Assembly (NCBI GenBank): GCA_029972135.1
Contig: CP124755.1
Span: 186,001-250,000 of the forward strand
DNA from: Candidatus Thiocaldithrix dubininis
Lineage (GTDB): Bacteria > Pseudomonadota > Gammaproteobacteria > Thiotrichales > Thiotrichaceae
Direction of reading: 5' to 3'
DNA length: 64,000 nt
Below the pieces are notes generated by a model that saw nothing but the letters and a program-made list of their open reading frames with translations, did no database searches and was not told the origin of the DNA. A program made the translations under genes and the position numbers. Below, one piece after another: positions 10,031 through 19,994 of the stretch. The number at the start of each line of letters is the position of its first letter. Position 1 is the stretch's first letter.

Positions 10031-10395
10031 TAGATAATTTGTCCGGGGGCTTTGCGTTGATAGCCCGCTGCTTGCAGTTTGTCTAAGTAAGCTTGCCAGT
10101 GTTGGGCGTGATTTTTGCCCAAGTCATACAGCAGATTCCAATCGTATAAACCGCTGTCATGATTGTCATCAAATACTAACTTCACGGCATAATGCCCAAT
10201 CGGTTCAATGCCCGTGATAGCCACGTCTTCCTTACCCATTTGCAGGCGTTCTTGCCCCGGGCCATGCCCCCGCACTTCAGCCGAAGGCGAATGCACCCGC
10301 AGGTATTCACAGCTCATGGTATGAGTTTCACCCGTGGGCCAAGTAATGACTAGCTCACGCGACTTTTGATTCAGTGTAATATCTGTGGGTGTCAT
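10030..10395 (-). CDS. DUF971 (gamma-butyrobetaine hydroxylase N-domain-like) protein
   Basis: A 121-residue protein with the DUF971 pattern: 'LVITWPTGETHTMSCEYLRVHSPSAEVRG' near the N terminus and 'IEPIGHYAVKLVFDDNHDSGLYDWNLLYDLG' in the middle. The same fold forms the N-terminal domain of gamma-butyrobetaine hydroxylase; stand-alone copies are often found beside hslVU in gammaproteobacteria, as here. Function is unknown; roles in Fe-S or metal handling have been suggested for relatives but nothing here tests that. It lies 15 bases after hslU and is most likely part of the heat-shock transcript. Confidence 0.88.
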   Translation of the reverse strand: MTPTDITLNQKSRELVITWPTGETHTMSCEYLRVHSPSAEVRGHGPGQERLQMGKEDVAITGIEPIGHYAVKLVFDDNHDSGLYDWNLLYDLGKNHAQHWQAYLDKLQAAGYQRKAPGQII

Positions 10396-10410
10396 GCCTA
10401 ATCTCTCGTC

Positions 10411-11778
10411 CTATAAAATATAACGACTTAAATCTTCGTCTTTGACCAATTCGCCTAAGATTTTATCTACATAAGCCGCATCAACCGTCAATTCTGGCGC
10501 GCAATCCGGTGCATCAAATAGCTCATTTTCCAATAAGCGTTCAACCACGGTATGTAAGCGGCGCGCGCCAATGTTTTCGGTGCGTTCGTTTACTTGATAA
10601 GCAATTTCCGCAATTCGGCGAATCGCATCAGGTGTAAATTTAAGCGCTACGCCTTCAGTTGCCAATAAGCCCTGATATTGCTCGGTTAAAGACGCATTCG
10701 GTTCGGTTAAAATCCGCTCAAAATCGGCAGAGCTTAAGGCATCCATTTCTACGCGAATTGGTAAACGACCTTGTAGTTCTGGGATTAAATCAGAGGGCTT
10801 AGCAACATGGAATGCCCCAGAAGCAATAAACAAAATATGGTCAGTTTTCACCATGCCGTATTTCGTATTAACTGTACAGCCTTCGATCAGTGGCAATAAA
10901 TCGCGCTGAACCCCTTCACGTGATACATCCGCCCCAGAGGTTTGCCCACTGCGCGCTACCTTGTCGATTTCATCAATAAACACAATGCCGGTTTGCTCAA
11001 CCGCGTATAACGCCTGTTGTTTTAATTCTTCTTCATTAACCATTTTGTGCGCTTCTTCTTCGGTTAAGACTTTCAGCGCATCTTTAATTTTTAATTTGCG
11101 TTTGCGTTTACGACTTTGCCCCAAGTTTTGGAACATGCCTTGCAATTGATTGGCCATTTCTTCCATGCCCGGCGGCGTCATAATTTCTACACCTACCGCA
11201 TTAACCGATACTTCCAATTCAATTTCTTTGTCGTCTAATTCGCCTTCACGCAATTTCTTACGGAATTTTTGGCGAGTGGCATTATCTTCCGTGGCTTTAG
11301 GCTTATCCTCATCGCTACCCGTGCTAAACCACTCGCTGCTTGTCGTTTCTTTGCGCGGTGGTGGTAATAAAATATCTAATACGCGTTCTTCTGCCGCTTC
11401 TTGGGCGCGATAATTCACTTTGGAAACCGCTTGTTCGCGCATCATTTTCATTGCCATATCGGCAAGATCACGAATAATCGAATCGACTTCCTTACCCACA
11501 TAACCGACTTCGGTAAACTTAGTGGCTTCGACTTTTATAAACGGCGCATTCGCTAATTTAGCCAAACGGCGGGCAATTTCGGTTTTACCCACCCCCGTCG
11601 GCCCAATCATCAGAATATTTTTCGGCGTGACTTCAGGACGTAAGCTATCGTCCAGTTGTTGACGACGCCAACGGTTACGTAACGCAATCGCTACCGAGCG
11701 TTTGGCTTTGTCTTGACCAATGACATGCTTATCCAATTCTTGCACAATTTCACGCGGGGTCATGGTTGCAATCGCCAT
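10411..11778 (-). CDS. hslU: ATP-dependent protease ATPase subunit HslU (ClpY)
   Basis: A 455-residue AAA+ unfoldase. '[34 protein letters not shown]' opens the protein. Walker A is '[15 protein letters not shown]', Walker B is 'IVFIDEID', and the inserted I-domain follows Walker A with a charged middle (around residues 130-240). The C terminus ends 'EDLSRYIL', the tail that docks into HslV and opens its active sites. Together with HslV it degrades misfolded and regulatory proteins in the cytoplasm. Start ATG overlaps the hslV stop by one base. Length is normal. Confidence 0.98.
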   Translation of the reverse strand: MAIATMTPREIVQELDKHVIGQDKAKRSVAIALRNRWRRQQLDDSLRPEVTPKNILMIGPTGVGKTEIARRLAKLANAPFIKVEATKFTEVGYVGKEVDSIIRDLADMAMKMMREQAVSKVNYRAQEAAEERVLDILLPPPRKETTSSEWFSTGSDEDKPKATEDNATRQKFRKKLREGELDDKEIELEVSVNAVGVEIMTPPGMEEMANQLQGMFQNLGQSRKRKRKLKIKDALKVLTEEEAHKMVNEEELKQQALYAVEQTGIVFIDEIDKVARSGQTSGADVSREGVQRDLLPLIEGCTVNTKYGMVKTDHILFIASGAFHVAKPSDLIPELQGRLPIRVEMDALSSADFERILTEPNASLTEQYQGLLATEGVALKFTPDAIRRIAEIAYQVNERTENIGARRLHTVVERLLENELFDAPDCAPELTVDAAYVDKILGELVKDEDLSRYIL

Positions 11779-12311
11779 TAAAGTTCCTCGATAGTCAAAT
11801 TATGATTACTGTAGATACAAATATCCGCTGCGATATGTAAGCCTTTTTCGACAATTTCGCGGGCGCTTAATTCGGTATTTTCTAATAAAGCCCGCGCGGC
11901 TGATTGTGCAAATGCACCGCCCGAACCAATGGCAATCAGATCATGTTCTTGTTCGACGACATCGCCATTGCCGGTAATTAATAAGGAAGCCGTAGCATCT
12001 GCAACAATTAATAGGGCTTCTAAGCGGCGTAACATGCGGTCGGTACGCCAATCTTTAGCCAGTTCTACCGCTGCCCGCGTTAGGTTGCCGTTATGCGCTT
12101 GTAATTTGCTTTCAAAACGTTCAAATAAAGTAAAGGCATCGGCTGTACCGCCTGCAAATCCAGCAATGACTTTATCGTTATACAGACGGCGTACTTTGCG
12201 AGCATTACCTTTTAACATGGTATTGCCCAATGTGACTTGACCATCGCCACCGACTACGACTTTACCGTTACGGCGTACGCTCAGGATGGTAGTCCCGCGA
12301 TATTGTTCCAA
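11778..12311 (-). CDS. hslV: ATP-dependent protease proteolytic subunit HslV (ClpQ)
   Basis: A 177-residue proteasome-type peptidase. '[30 protein letters not shown]' is the family start; Thr7 should become the N-terminal nucleophile after removal of a six-residue propeptide (MEQYRG), longer than the single Met of the E. coli protein. The start codon is TTG with AGGAG six bases upstream; there is no in-frame ATG before the catalytic threonine. First gene of hslV-hslU-DUF971-hisI, driven by a sigma-32-type promoter at 12351-12379. Confidence 0.97.
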   Translation of the reverse strand: MEQYRGTTILSVRRNGKVVVGGDGQVTLGNTMLKGNARKVRRLYNDKVIAGFAGGTADAFTLFERFESKLQAHNGNLTRAAVELAKDWRTDRMLRRLEALLIVADATASLLITGNGDVVEQEHDLIAIGSGGAFAQSAARALLENTELSAREIVEKGLHIAADICIYSNHNLTIEEL

Positions 12312-12350
12312 GATAAGCTCCTGCTATAAGCATTAAAGGTTGCAGCTCTC

Positions 12351-12379
12351 GAATGGGGGTGCAAACCTTAGAATTCAAG
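12351..12379 (-). promoter_or_regulatory. Sigma-32 (RpoH) heat-shock promoter of hslVU
   Basis: On the minus strand CTTGAAT is followed after 14 bases by CCCCATTC, an excellent fit to the RpoH consensus CTTGAAA-N13/15-CCCCATNT. It lies 40 bases upstream of the hslV start. hslVU is a known RpoH target in gammaproteobacteria. Confidence 0.85.
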
Positions 12380-12384
12380 TCCAC

Positions 12385-13161
12385 TTATAATGAATAGGTA
12401 TAATCGTGGACTAATGGTGCATGATCGGAGAAGGCTTCATCCCGATAAATGTAAGCATGTTCGACACAGCCTTGTAAGGAAGGGCTTAGCACTTGGTAAT
12501 CAATACGCCAACCGACGTTCTTTTCACGAGCCGCTGCCCGTAATGACCACCAACTGTATTCATCAGCATTAGGATTGACCGCGCGAAAGCTATCAATAAA
12601 GCCTAATTCCCCGAATAGCTTGTCTAACCAAGCGCGTTCTTCTGGTAAAAAGCCAGTGGTTTTTTGATTGCTTTTCCAGTTTTTTAAATCAATGTTTTGA
12701 TGCGCGATATTCCAATCGCCACATAAAATATAATCACGCCCTGATGCTAACATTTGCGCAAATAAGCCATCAAAATGTTGCATGCAGCTAAGCTTAGCGT
12801 TTTGCCGTTCATCGCCGGATGTACCAGACGGTAAGTACAGCGAAACCACGCTTAGATTATTAAAACGTGCTTCAATATAACGCCCTTCCGCATCAAATTC
12901 GGGATGAGCCATGCCAATAATCACATCATCCGGTTCAGTGCGGCTATAAATCGCCACGCCGCTATAACCTTTCTTTTGCGCATCGTGATAATGGCAGTGA
13001 TAACCCGCTGGAAAAAATTGCGGATTATCTTGTAATTGGGCAATTTGCGCTTTGCTCTCTTGTAAACACACGACATCTGCATTTTGTTGCGCCAGCCAGT
13101 CAAAAAAGCCTTTACTGGCTGCCGAGCGAATGCCGTTTAAGTTAGCGGAAACAACACGCAT
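12385..13161 (-). CDS. xthA: Exodeoxyribonuclease III (AP endonuclease)
   Basis: A 258-residue member of the exonuclease-endonuclease-phosphatase superfamily. Motifs: 'SANLNGIRSAASKGFFDWL', the metal-binding Glu in 'VVCLQESKAQ', 'GYSGVAIYSR', 'CGDWNIAH' (Asp and Asn of the active site), and the final 'YRDEAFSDHAPLVHDY' with the catalytic Asp-His. It cuts at abasic sites in base-excision repair. Its ATG overlaps the argF stop codon by one base, so it is probably the third gene of an argD-argF-xthA transcript. It resembles the XthA branch; the name exoA would be equally acceptable. Confidence 0.93.
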   Translation of the reverse strand: MRVVSANLNGIRSAASKGFFDWLAQQNADVVCLQESKAQIAQLQDNPQFFPAGYHCHYHDAQKKGYSGVAIYSRTEPDDVIIGMAHPEFDAEGRYIEARFNNLSVVSLYLPSGTSGDERQNAKLSCMQHFDGLFAQMLASGRDYILCGDWNIAHQNIDLKNWKSNQKTTGFLPEERAWLDKLFGELGFIDSFRAVNPNADEYSWWSLRAAAREKNVGWRIDYQVLSPSLQGCVEHAYIYRDEAFSDHAPLVHDYTYSL

Positions 13162-14090
13162 TATTCCGGCATGCCTTCCGGAAAACCGCAGACTAAGATT
13201 TCCAATAAGGCTTTTTGTGCATGTAAGCGGTTTTCGGCTTCATCCCAAATCACGCTTTGTGCACCTTCCATGACTTCGTTAGTCACTTCCATACCGCGAT
13301 AAGCCGGTAAACAGTGCATGAAAATCGCATCCGGTGCAGCTAATTGCATCATGGTATCATCGACTTGATAACCTTGGAACGCCTGCTCACGTGCCTTTTT
13401 CTCGGCTTCTTGCCCCATGCTAGCCCACGTATCCGTCACCACAACTTCCACGCCTTTAACTGCTTCTTTGGGATCACGGAAGTAGCTAACGAAACCCGCA
13501 TTCATGGCTTTCACATCATCCGCAGGGTCATAACCTTCAGGACAAGCCACATTGAGATGGAAGCCAAATAACTTAGCGGCATCCATCCAAGAATGACACA
13601 TATTGTTGCCATCTCCCACCCATGCCACGGTTTTACCATTGGGTAAGCCGCGATGCTCCATCCACGTCATCATATCCGCCAATAATTGGCAAGGATGGTA
13701 CTCATCGGTTAAGGCATTAATCACCGGCACGCGCGAAAATTCTGCAAAACGTTGTACCTTCGCTTGCTCAAAGGTACGAATCATCACCACATCTACCATA
13801 CGTGAAATAACGCGGGCGGAATCCTCAATCGGTTCACCACGTCCCAATTGGGTATCATTCGGTGATAAAAACAAGGCATGACCGCCTAATTGCGCCATAC
13901 CAGCTTCAAAGGATACGCGGGTACGCGTGGATGATTTTTCAAAAATCATAGCCAATGTACGATTTTTGAGGGGTTCATACACTTCACCCCGTTTCCAAGC
14001 CGCTTTTAGCTGCATGGCGCGTCCTATCAACGCATGTAGCTCCACTGGACTAAAGTCGGTAAGGGTTAAAAAGTGTCTGACATTTTGCAT
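13161..14090 (-). CDS. argF: Ornithine carbamoyltransferase
   Basis: A 309-residue OTCase making citrulline from ornithine and carbamoyl phosphate. Motifs in order: '[13 protein letters not shown]' (carbamoyl-phosphate loop), '[15 protein letters not shown]', '[12 protein letters not shown]' (ornithine loop) and '[11 protein letters not shown]'. The ATG at 14090 is preferred over an upstream GTG because AGAGGA lies eight bases before it and the shorter form matches the usual length. It follows argD by 36 bases and is coupled to xthA. Confidence 0.97.
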   Translation of the reverse strand: MQNVRHFLTLTDFSPVELHALIGRAMQLKAAWKRGEVYEPLKNRTLAMIFEKSSTRTRVSFEAGMAQLGGHALFLSPNDTQLGRGEPIEDSARVISRMVDVVMIRTFEQAKVQRFAEFSRVPVINALTDEYHPCQLLADMMTWMEHRGLPNGKTVAWVGDGNNMCHSWMDAAKLFGFHLNVACPEGYDPADDVKAMNAGFVSYFRDPKEAVKGVEVVVTDTWASMGQEAEKKAREQAFQGYQVDDTMMQLAAPDAIFMHCLPAYRGMEVTNEVMEGAQSVIWDEAENRLHAQKALLEILVCGFPEGMPE

Positions 14091-14126
14091 AGTTATATTC
14101 CTCTCCACGCTATGCCTATAGCGCTC

Positions 14127-15311
14127 TCATTCGCTAGCAGGTTGTAAAAAGTCCTGCACCAATTGGGTCACGATTGTTATTATTTGATCCGCTTCTGCTT
14201 GGCTGGTGACCAAGGGGGGCAGTAATCGAATCACATTACCTGCCGTTACATTAATTAATAGACCTTTTGCCAGCGCTTGCTTAACTAATTCGCCACAATC
14301 TTTATTTAATTCAATTCCTAGCAATAAACCTTGTCCACGAATCTCGTCAACACCGTTTAGGCTGCCTAACTTTTGTTTAAATTGTGTAACAAAGTACTGA
14401 CCTAATTCGGCGGCACGCTGATCTAATTGTTCGTCTTGCATGACTTTTAAGGTAGCTAATGCTGCACGACAGGCTAAAGGATTGCCACCAAAGGTCGAAC
14501 CGTGATTACCCGGGGCAAACACATTAGCGGCTTTTGCACCTGCAAGACATGCGCCAATCGGCACACCATTACCTAACGCTTTGGCTAAGGTCATCACGTC
14601 TGGTTTAATCGCACTGTGTTGGAACGCAAACCATTTGCCGCTACGACATAAACCCGCTTGAATTTCATCCAGCATTAACAACCAATCGTGTTGGTCACAA
14701 ATAGCGCGTAACTGCGGTAAATAATCGGCGGCTGGAATGCGAATCCCACCTTCGCCCTGAATCGGCTCAACCAAAATGGCTACGATATTGTTATTAGTTG
14801 CTGCCAACGCCTGCACGGCTGCCACATCGCCATACGGAACACGCACAAAACCAGCCACTAACGGAGCAAAGCCAGTTTGTGCTTTCACATTACCGGTAGC
14901 GGTAACAGTCGCTATGGTGCGCCCGTGAAACGAGTTACTCATGACAATAATGGTGGGTAACTCGATGCCTTTGTTATGCCCGTATAAGCGTGCAATCTTA
15001 ATGGCGGCTTCGTTGGCTTCTGCGCCTGAATTGCCGAAAAAGACTTTGTCCAAGCCGGATAAGGCACACAATTGTTCACCCAAGGCTTCTTGATGAGCAA
15101 TGTTATACAGGTTGGAGGTATGCACCAGTGTGTTCGCTTGCTCACAAATCGCTTGGCTAACCGCTGGATGCGCATGACCAATGTTACAAACGGAAATGCC
15201 ACTTAATGCATCCAAATACGCATTACCTTGTGTATCCCATAAGGTAACGCCTGCGCCTTTTACAAAAGTCACAGGTAAGCGTGCATAGGTCGACATTAAT
15301 GCCTGGGTCAT
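14127..15311 (-). CDS. argD: Acetylornithine aminotransferase
   Basis: A 394-residue class-III PLP aminotransferase of arginine synthesis, which interconverts N-acetylglutamate semialdehyde and N-acetylornithine. Visible motifs are 'YLDALSGISVCNIGHAHP', 'FFGNSGAEANEAAIKIAR', 'FHGRTIATVTATG', 'LLMLDEIQAGLCRSGK' and the PLP lysine in 'VMTLAKALGNGVPIG'. The ATG at 15311 has AGGAG nine bases upstream; a TTG two codons earlier is less likely. The 5' region holds a strong promoter at once followed by an intrinsic terminator, which suggests regulated read-through. Confidence 0.95.
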   Translation of the reverse strand: MTQALMSTYARLPVTFVKGAGVTLWDTQGNAYLDALSGISVCNIGHAHPAVSQAICEQANTLVHTSNLYNIAHQEALGEQLCALSGLDKVFFGNSGAEANEAAIKIARLYGHNKGIELPTIIVMSNSFHGRTIATVTATGNVKAQTGFAPLVAGFVRVPYGDVAAVQALAATNNNIVAILVEPIQGEGGIRIPAADYLPQLRAICDQHDWLLMLDEIQAGLCRSGKWFAFQHSAIKPDVMTLAKALGNGVPIGACLAGAKAANVFAPGNHGSTFGGNPLACRAALATLKVMQDEQLDQRAAELGQYFVTQFKQKLGSLNGVDEIRGQGLLLGIELNKDCGELVKQALAKGLLINVTAGNVIRLLPPLVTSQAEADQIITIVTQLVQDFLQPASE

Positions 15312-15350
15312 GCTCAAACTCTCCTAAAAAAACACAGAGCCACTACGCCT

Positions 15351-15385
15351 GAAAAACGAAAAGGCAGCCAGACAGGCTGCCTTTT
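15351..15385 (-). terminator. Intrinsic terminator in the argD 5' region
   Basis: A perfect 11-bp stem (AAAAGGCAGCC / GGCTGCCTTTT, 5-nt loop, 15359-15385). On the minus strand it is followed by TTCGTTTTT. It lies downstream of gmk, so it can end that transcript, but it is also just inside the transcript predicted from the promoter at 15401-15429. Confidence 0.8.
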
Positions 15386-15400
15386 GCTACGAAGCGCAAA

Positions 15401-15429
15401 ACTATAGGCAATCAAAAACCGCTTGTCAA
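15401..15429 (-). promoter_or_regulatory. Near-consensus sigma-70 promoter upstream of argD
   Basis: Minus strand TTGACA, 17-base spacer, TATAGT: almost a textbook promoter. The predicted start near 15394 lies only about ten bases before the terminator hairpin at 15385, so either a short RNA of about 45 nt is made or termination is regulated ahead of argD. Confidence 0.75.
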
Positions 15430-15518
15430 TCACTGTTTTATGAAATTGTCAAGTGCTTTGTGCTAGGACAAACTTTACTAAAAATGTACAATTTTTTTAC
15501 AATAAAATCACAGCTATG

Positions 15519-16205
<687 letters not shown>

Positions 16206-16239
16206 CTAGACGACTAAATAAAATTTGACGAGGTGTAGC

Positions 16240-17019
16240 ATGATTCAAGTAATCCCCGTACCTGCCTTTACTGATAACTATATTTGGTTGATTACCAATG
16301 AACAGGGTAGCCAGTGCGCGATTGTGGATCCCGGCGATGCCAAACCTGTATTAACTGCTCTACAACGACTTAATTTGCAACCAATAGCCATTTTAACCAC
16401 GCATTGTCACCGCGATCATGTCGGCGGTATTGACGGCTTGTTAGAACAATATCCTGATCTAGCCGTATACGGTCCTGCCACCGAAATTATTCCGCATATG
16501 ACACGCGCAATGGGCGATGGACAAACCGTTAACCTTGAGCCCTTAGGCTTAAGCTTTGAGGTATTGGATATTCCGGGGCATACACCGGGGCATATTGCGT
16601 ATTTCGGTGAAAATAGCTTGTTTTGTGGGGATACCTTATTTGCCAATGGTTGCGGGCGAGTGTTTGGTTCAACCTTAGAAACCTTATACGCCTCCTTACA
16701 ACGCCTAGCGCAATTGCCAGCGGAAACCCAAGTGTATTGTGCGCATGAATACACGGTGGATAATATTGGTTTTGCTAAATGGGTTGAACCGGATAACCCC
16801 TTATTAAACGAACGCTTACAAGAGTCTTGGGATTTATTAGACAGTGGTAAAGCAACCGTACCGTTTGAATTAGGGCGGGAATTTAGCGTGAATCCGTTTT
16901 TACGCACGCATATTCCCGAAGTGATTAAACGCGCAGAAGAAGTGGCCGGGCGTGAAACGCAAACGCCTGCCGATGTGTTTGCGGTGTTACGCATCTGGAA
17001 AGACAGCGAATACGACTAA
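16240..17019 (+). CDS. gloB: Hydroxyacylglutathione hydrolase (glyoxalase II)
   Basis: A 259-residue metallo-beta-lactamase-fold thioesterase that hydrolyses S-lactoylglutathione in methylglyoxal detoxification. The metal motif reads 'THCHRDHVGG': the HxHxDH ligands are kept although the usual middle His is Cys. Further ligands are in 'IPGHTPGHIAYF', 'FCGDTLFANGCGR' and 'YCAHEYT'. The C-terminal substrate domain ends 'FAVLRIWKDSEYD'. The ATG at 16240 has a GAGG box; an in-frame upstream start is less well placed. Its stop is two bases from the convergent transglutaminase gene. Confidence 0.96.
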   Translation: MIQVIPVPAFTDNYIWLITNEQGSQCAIVDPGDAKPVLTALQRLNLQPIAILTTHCHRDHVGGIDGLLEQYPDLAVYGPATEIIPHMTRAMGDGQTVNLEPLGLSFEVLDIPGHTPGHIAYFGENSLFCGDTLFANGCGRVFGSTLETLYASLQRLAQLPAETQVYCAHEYTVDNIGFAKWVEPDNPLLNERLQESWDLLDSGKATVPFELGREFSVNPFLRTHIPEVIKRAEEVAGRETQTPADVFAVLRIWKDSEYD

Positions 17020-17020
17020 G

Positions 17021-19030
17021 CTATTTGAGGGCGTTTAACTGTAGTTTAAGCGCTTGTAGCAAGGCGGGACGGTCGCTTTCCGGTAGATAACACAGGTTTT
17101 CATAGGTTTGGGTAAAGGCATGAATCGCGGTTTGCCATTGCGGAATGGCTTGTGCCGCTTGTTGGGCAAAGGCTTGTGGTGTTTGTCCATTACTGCGTTG
17201 GATGCCGTGCTTAGCTAAACGTTGGCTAAAGCGCCGATAAAGTTGCTGTTCTAAGGCTTCATGTGCTTTGGGTTTAAGCAAACCTAATGCCAGCAACCAC
17301 AGCAGCGCTAAACTGGCGAATAAACCCATGATTACCAAACCGATTTTACCAATGGATAATTCGCCTAACACATTTTGCAAAAAAGCCATTTGCGATTCGC
17401 CATCATAACCCAATACCCAACGCTGCCAATGGTACTGTATGGCATCTAATTGTTTACGCCAGTTATTCAACCATGCCACTTTACGAATATTAAAGTGTTG
17501 ATTCGCCAAGAAACTCTGTTCAGCTTGTACCGCGCTTTCTAAGTTTTGTTCAATTCGGGTAGGTGCGATGGTGGCGGTCGGGTCTATGCGTATCCAACCT
17601 TTACCCGCTAGCCAAGCTTCCGTCCATGCATGCGCATCGTATTGATGCACAGCTAAATAGTTATTTTCCTTATTCCATTCGCCGCCTTGATAACCGGCGA
17701 CAATCCGCGCTGGAATGCCTGCCGCGCGTAACATAAACACAAAGCTACCTGCGTAATGCGCACAAAAGCCGCGTTTTGCCTCAAATAAGAAGCTATCAAT
17801 GCTGTCTTTGCCCATCGCAGGCGGGCGTAAAGTATAAGTAAATTGCTGTTGGCTATAACGCGCTAACACGGCTTGAATATAAGCCACATCATCTGGGTAT
17901 TGAGTACGTAATTGCTGCACTAATACGCGTGTTTGAGGGTTGCCTTGGGCGGGTAATTGTAAGGCTAGTTGCTGCAAATAGGGATCTAAATGCAAATCTA
18001 AAGCCTGTTCAGGATAACTGGTCAAATGCAGTAATAACGGGGCTTGTAACGGTTGCGAATTCATTAGGCGATAGTCCGCGCCTGTCATTAAGTCAGCATT
18101 ACTTGTGATACTCGGCGTTAAACTAAATAACCACGGTTGTCCGGTTTTTTCATACACCACTTCGTAATGGATTGCCTTACCTTGTGGCTGAATAGCGTCC
18201 GCAGGCAAGGCGTAATGGTTCTTTAACTGGTATTTCAGGTCGTCTAATTCGTATTGTTCCGCAAATTGCCGCCATTCTTGCCCGTCAAAATAATTCAACA
18301 CTAAACCGCGCCAATATAATTCTTGTTGCTTGGGTGGTTCGTCTTTAAAAGTCACGCGAAACGCCAGTTCGGTGGATTGGCTTAAGTTCTCAATATCGCC
18401 CGGAGCAATTCGATCCGTCATGCCGGTTTTGGCTTGAGAGGTAGACAGTAAAGGAATTGACCAAAATGGCTGAAAGCGGGGCGCAAATACAAAAATAATG
18501 AGCATCAACGGTAAACATTGCAGCAACATAAATACGGCAGTATTTAAGTTAAACAGCAGGTTTTGTTTGGCTGAATATTCGGCAATAGTTTGCTGGATAC
18601 CAATCAGGGCAGCGGTCAGAATCGCCATACACAACATGCCGTATAAAGCGGCGCTAATGCTTTGGTTATATAAAAATTGCAGGGCAATTAAGAAAAAGCC
18701 GGTAAAAATTACGACTAAGGCATCGCGCTTTTGTACCACTTCCAATGATTTAAAAGCAAAACCTAATAGTAATAACGCGGACATGGCTTCCAGCGAGGGA
18801 AATGTTAAGCCACTTAACAATAACCCTATGATACCAACTCCAACCAAGCCGAATTTCCAGCTTTTCGACGGTTGGCTAATGCCGCTTTTTATGACACGTA
18901 ATCGCCAACCTGCTGAAAACAACATCACTGGAATCAGCCAGAAAGGTAGGTTCAAGGCAAAGGGCAACATGACGATCAATTGCGCGGCGAGTAGCCATAA
19001 CATACCGCTGTAAGTGACTTGCTTATACAT
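17021..19030 (-). CDS. TgpA-type membrane transglutaminase-like protein (DUF3488)
   Basis: A 669-residue protein: about six membrane segments (residues 1-190), a periplasmic part, a transglutaminase-like core and a further membrane segment near residue 555 before a cytoplasmic DUF4129-like tail. The Cys-His-Asp triad is visible in 'RGFCAHYAGSFVFMLRAAGIPARIVAGYQGG', 'QYDAHAWTEAW' and 'GWIRIDPTA'. TgpA is essential in Pseudomonas aeruginosa and acts in the periplasm, but its substrate is unknown. It overlaps the DUF58 gene by eight bases; MoxR, DUF58 and TgpA form the classic three-gene operon. Confidence 0.93.
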   Translation of the reverse strand: MYKQVTYSGMLWLLAAQLIVMLPFALNLPFWLIPVMLFSAGWRLRVIKSGISQPSKSWKFGLVGVGIIGLLLSGLTFPSLEAMSALLLLGFAFKSLEVVQKRDALVVIFTGFFLIALQFLYNQSISAALYGMLCMAILTAALIGIQQTIAEYSAKQNLLFNLNTAVFMLLQCLPLMLIIFVFAPRFQPFWSIPLLSTSQAKTGMTDRIAPGDIENLSQSTELAFRVTFKDEPPKQQELYWRGLVLNYFDGQEWRQFAEQYELDDLKYQLKNHYALPADAIQPQGKAIHYEVVYEKTGQPWLFSLTPSITSNADLMTGADYRLMNSQPLQAPLLLHLTSYPEQALDLHLDPYLQQLALQLPAQGNPQTRVLVQQLRTQYPDDVAYIQAVLARYSQQQFTYTLRPPAMGKDSIDSFLFEAKRGFCAHYAGSFVFMLRAAGIPARIVAGYQGGEWNKENNYLAVHQYDAHAWTEAWLAGKGWIRIDPTATIAPTRIEQNLESAVQAEQSFLANQHFNIRKVAWLNNWRKQLDAIQYHWQRWVLGYDGESQMAFLQNVLGELSIGKIGLVIMGLFASLALLWLLALGLLKPKAHEALEQQLYRRFSQRLAKHGIQRSNGQTPQAFAQQAAQAIPQWQTAIHAFTQTYENLCYLPESDRPALLQALKLQLNALK

Positions 19031-19994
19031 CGTCTAACCCATACAAAGCTAAGGCGCGTAAGCACTGATTTTTATGCGCTTCGCCTTTATTCGGCACGAG
19101 AGTCAGTTGTGGCAGTTTTAACCCAAACTGGCGTTGCGCTTGGCTAAACGCTAACACTTGAAAACACAAATACGAGAGCTTGGCTTCGGTACTGGCTAAA
19201 TGCAGTTGTTGCCAATCCAGCCATACATCATGCGAACCATAATCGACAAAGGCTTTGGTATAAAGCTTATTGGTTTGTGCGTATTTTGCCCAATGAATAT
19301 GCTTAGGTGAGTCGCCGATTTGATAATCACGTACCCCGCCAAATTCATTAGTACCGTTGGCGATTTCAATGCCATCTTCGGTTTTAAGATCAGACGCTGC
19401 ACCCTGTTGCACAAATGGGTAGTCTTGCGGTTTAGGATAAACTAAGCCGCGCATATCTAAAGCAATATACGACCACGCCACCGCAAAACCTGTGGGAAAA
19501 TAAGTGGCAATCGTTAAACGCGGCGGGCTGAAATAGCCGCGCTTTTCGGTGGGATAGGTCAAAATTTGGTGCACACTGTGCGTTTGCAACAAATTAAACG
19601 CGACCGTATCGTGTTTGTCCCAGCCCAGTTGTAACGCGATTTTACTTTGCTTTGGCGCACAACTGACAGCAATTTCAATGCTGGCATTATCGCCTGCAAA
19701 GCAGGGTTCAATACCAATGGCGCTAATGGTTAAGCCGGATAAATTGCGGTAAGTGTAGAAAATATTGACAATTAATAAGGCCAATAACCAAAAACTAACC
19801 GCATAAATCAAAGAGTTCTGAAAGTTAATGCCCAGAATAAATAACACCATAATCGCCACGAAGGCAGCGAATGCGGTTTTGCTGGGTACAATAAAAATCC
19901 GGCGCTGATTTAAGGTGACTTCTCGCGCCTTGGGCAAGCGCTGATCAAGCCAATGATGAAAGCGTTGGCTAAACACAGCAGCCATATTAAGCAA
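19023..19994 (-). CDS. DUF58 domain protein of MoxR operon
   Basis: A 323-residue protein with two membrane helices (about residues 35-80) and a C-terminal DUF58 domain. The hallmark 'FGGVRDYQIGDSPKHIHWAKYAQTNKLYTKAF' is at about residues 217-250. Families of this kind resemble von Willebrand factor A domains and probably work with the MoxR ATPase to assemble or mature a partner complex. Overlaps of eight bases join it to both moxR and the TgpA gene. Specific role unknown. Confidence 0.92.
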   Translation of the reverse strand: MLNMAAVFSQRFHHWLDQRLPKAREVTLNQRRIFIVPSKTAFAAFVAIMVLFILGINFQNSLIYAVSFWLLALLIVNIFYTYRNLSGLTISAIGIEPCFAGDNASIEIAVSCAPKQSKIALQLGWDKHDTVAFNLLQTHSVHQILTYPTEKRGYFSPPRLTIATYFPTGFAVAWSYIALDMRGLVYPKPQDYPFVQQGAASDLKTEDGIEIANGTNEFGGVRDYQIGDSPKHIHWAKYAQTNKLYTKAFVDYGSHDVWLDWQQLHLASTEAKLSYLCFQVLAFSQAQRQFGLKLPQLTLVPNKGEAHKNQCLRALALYGLDDV

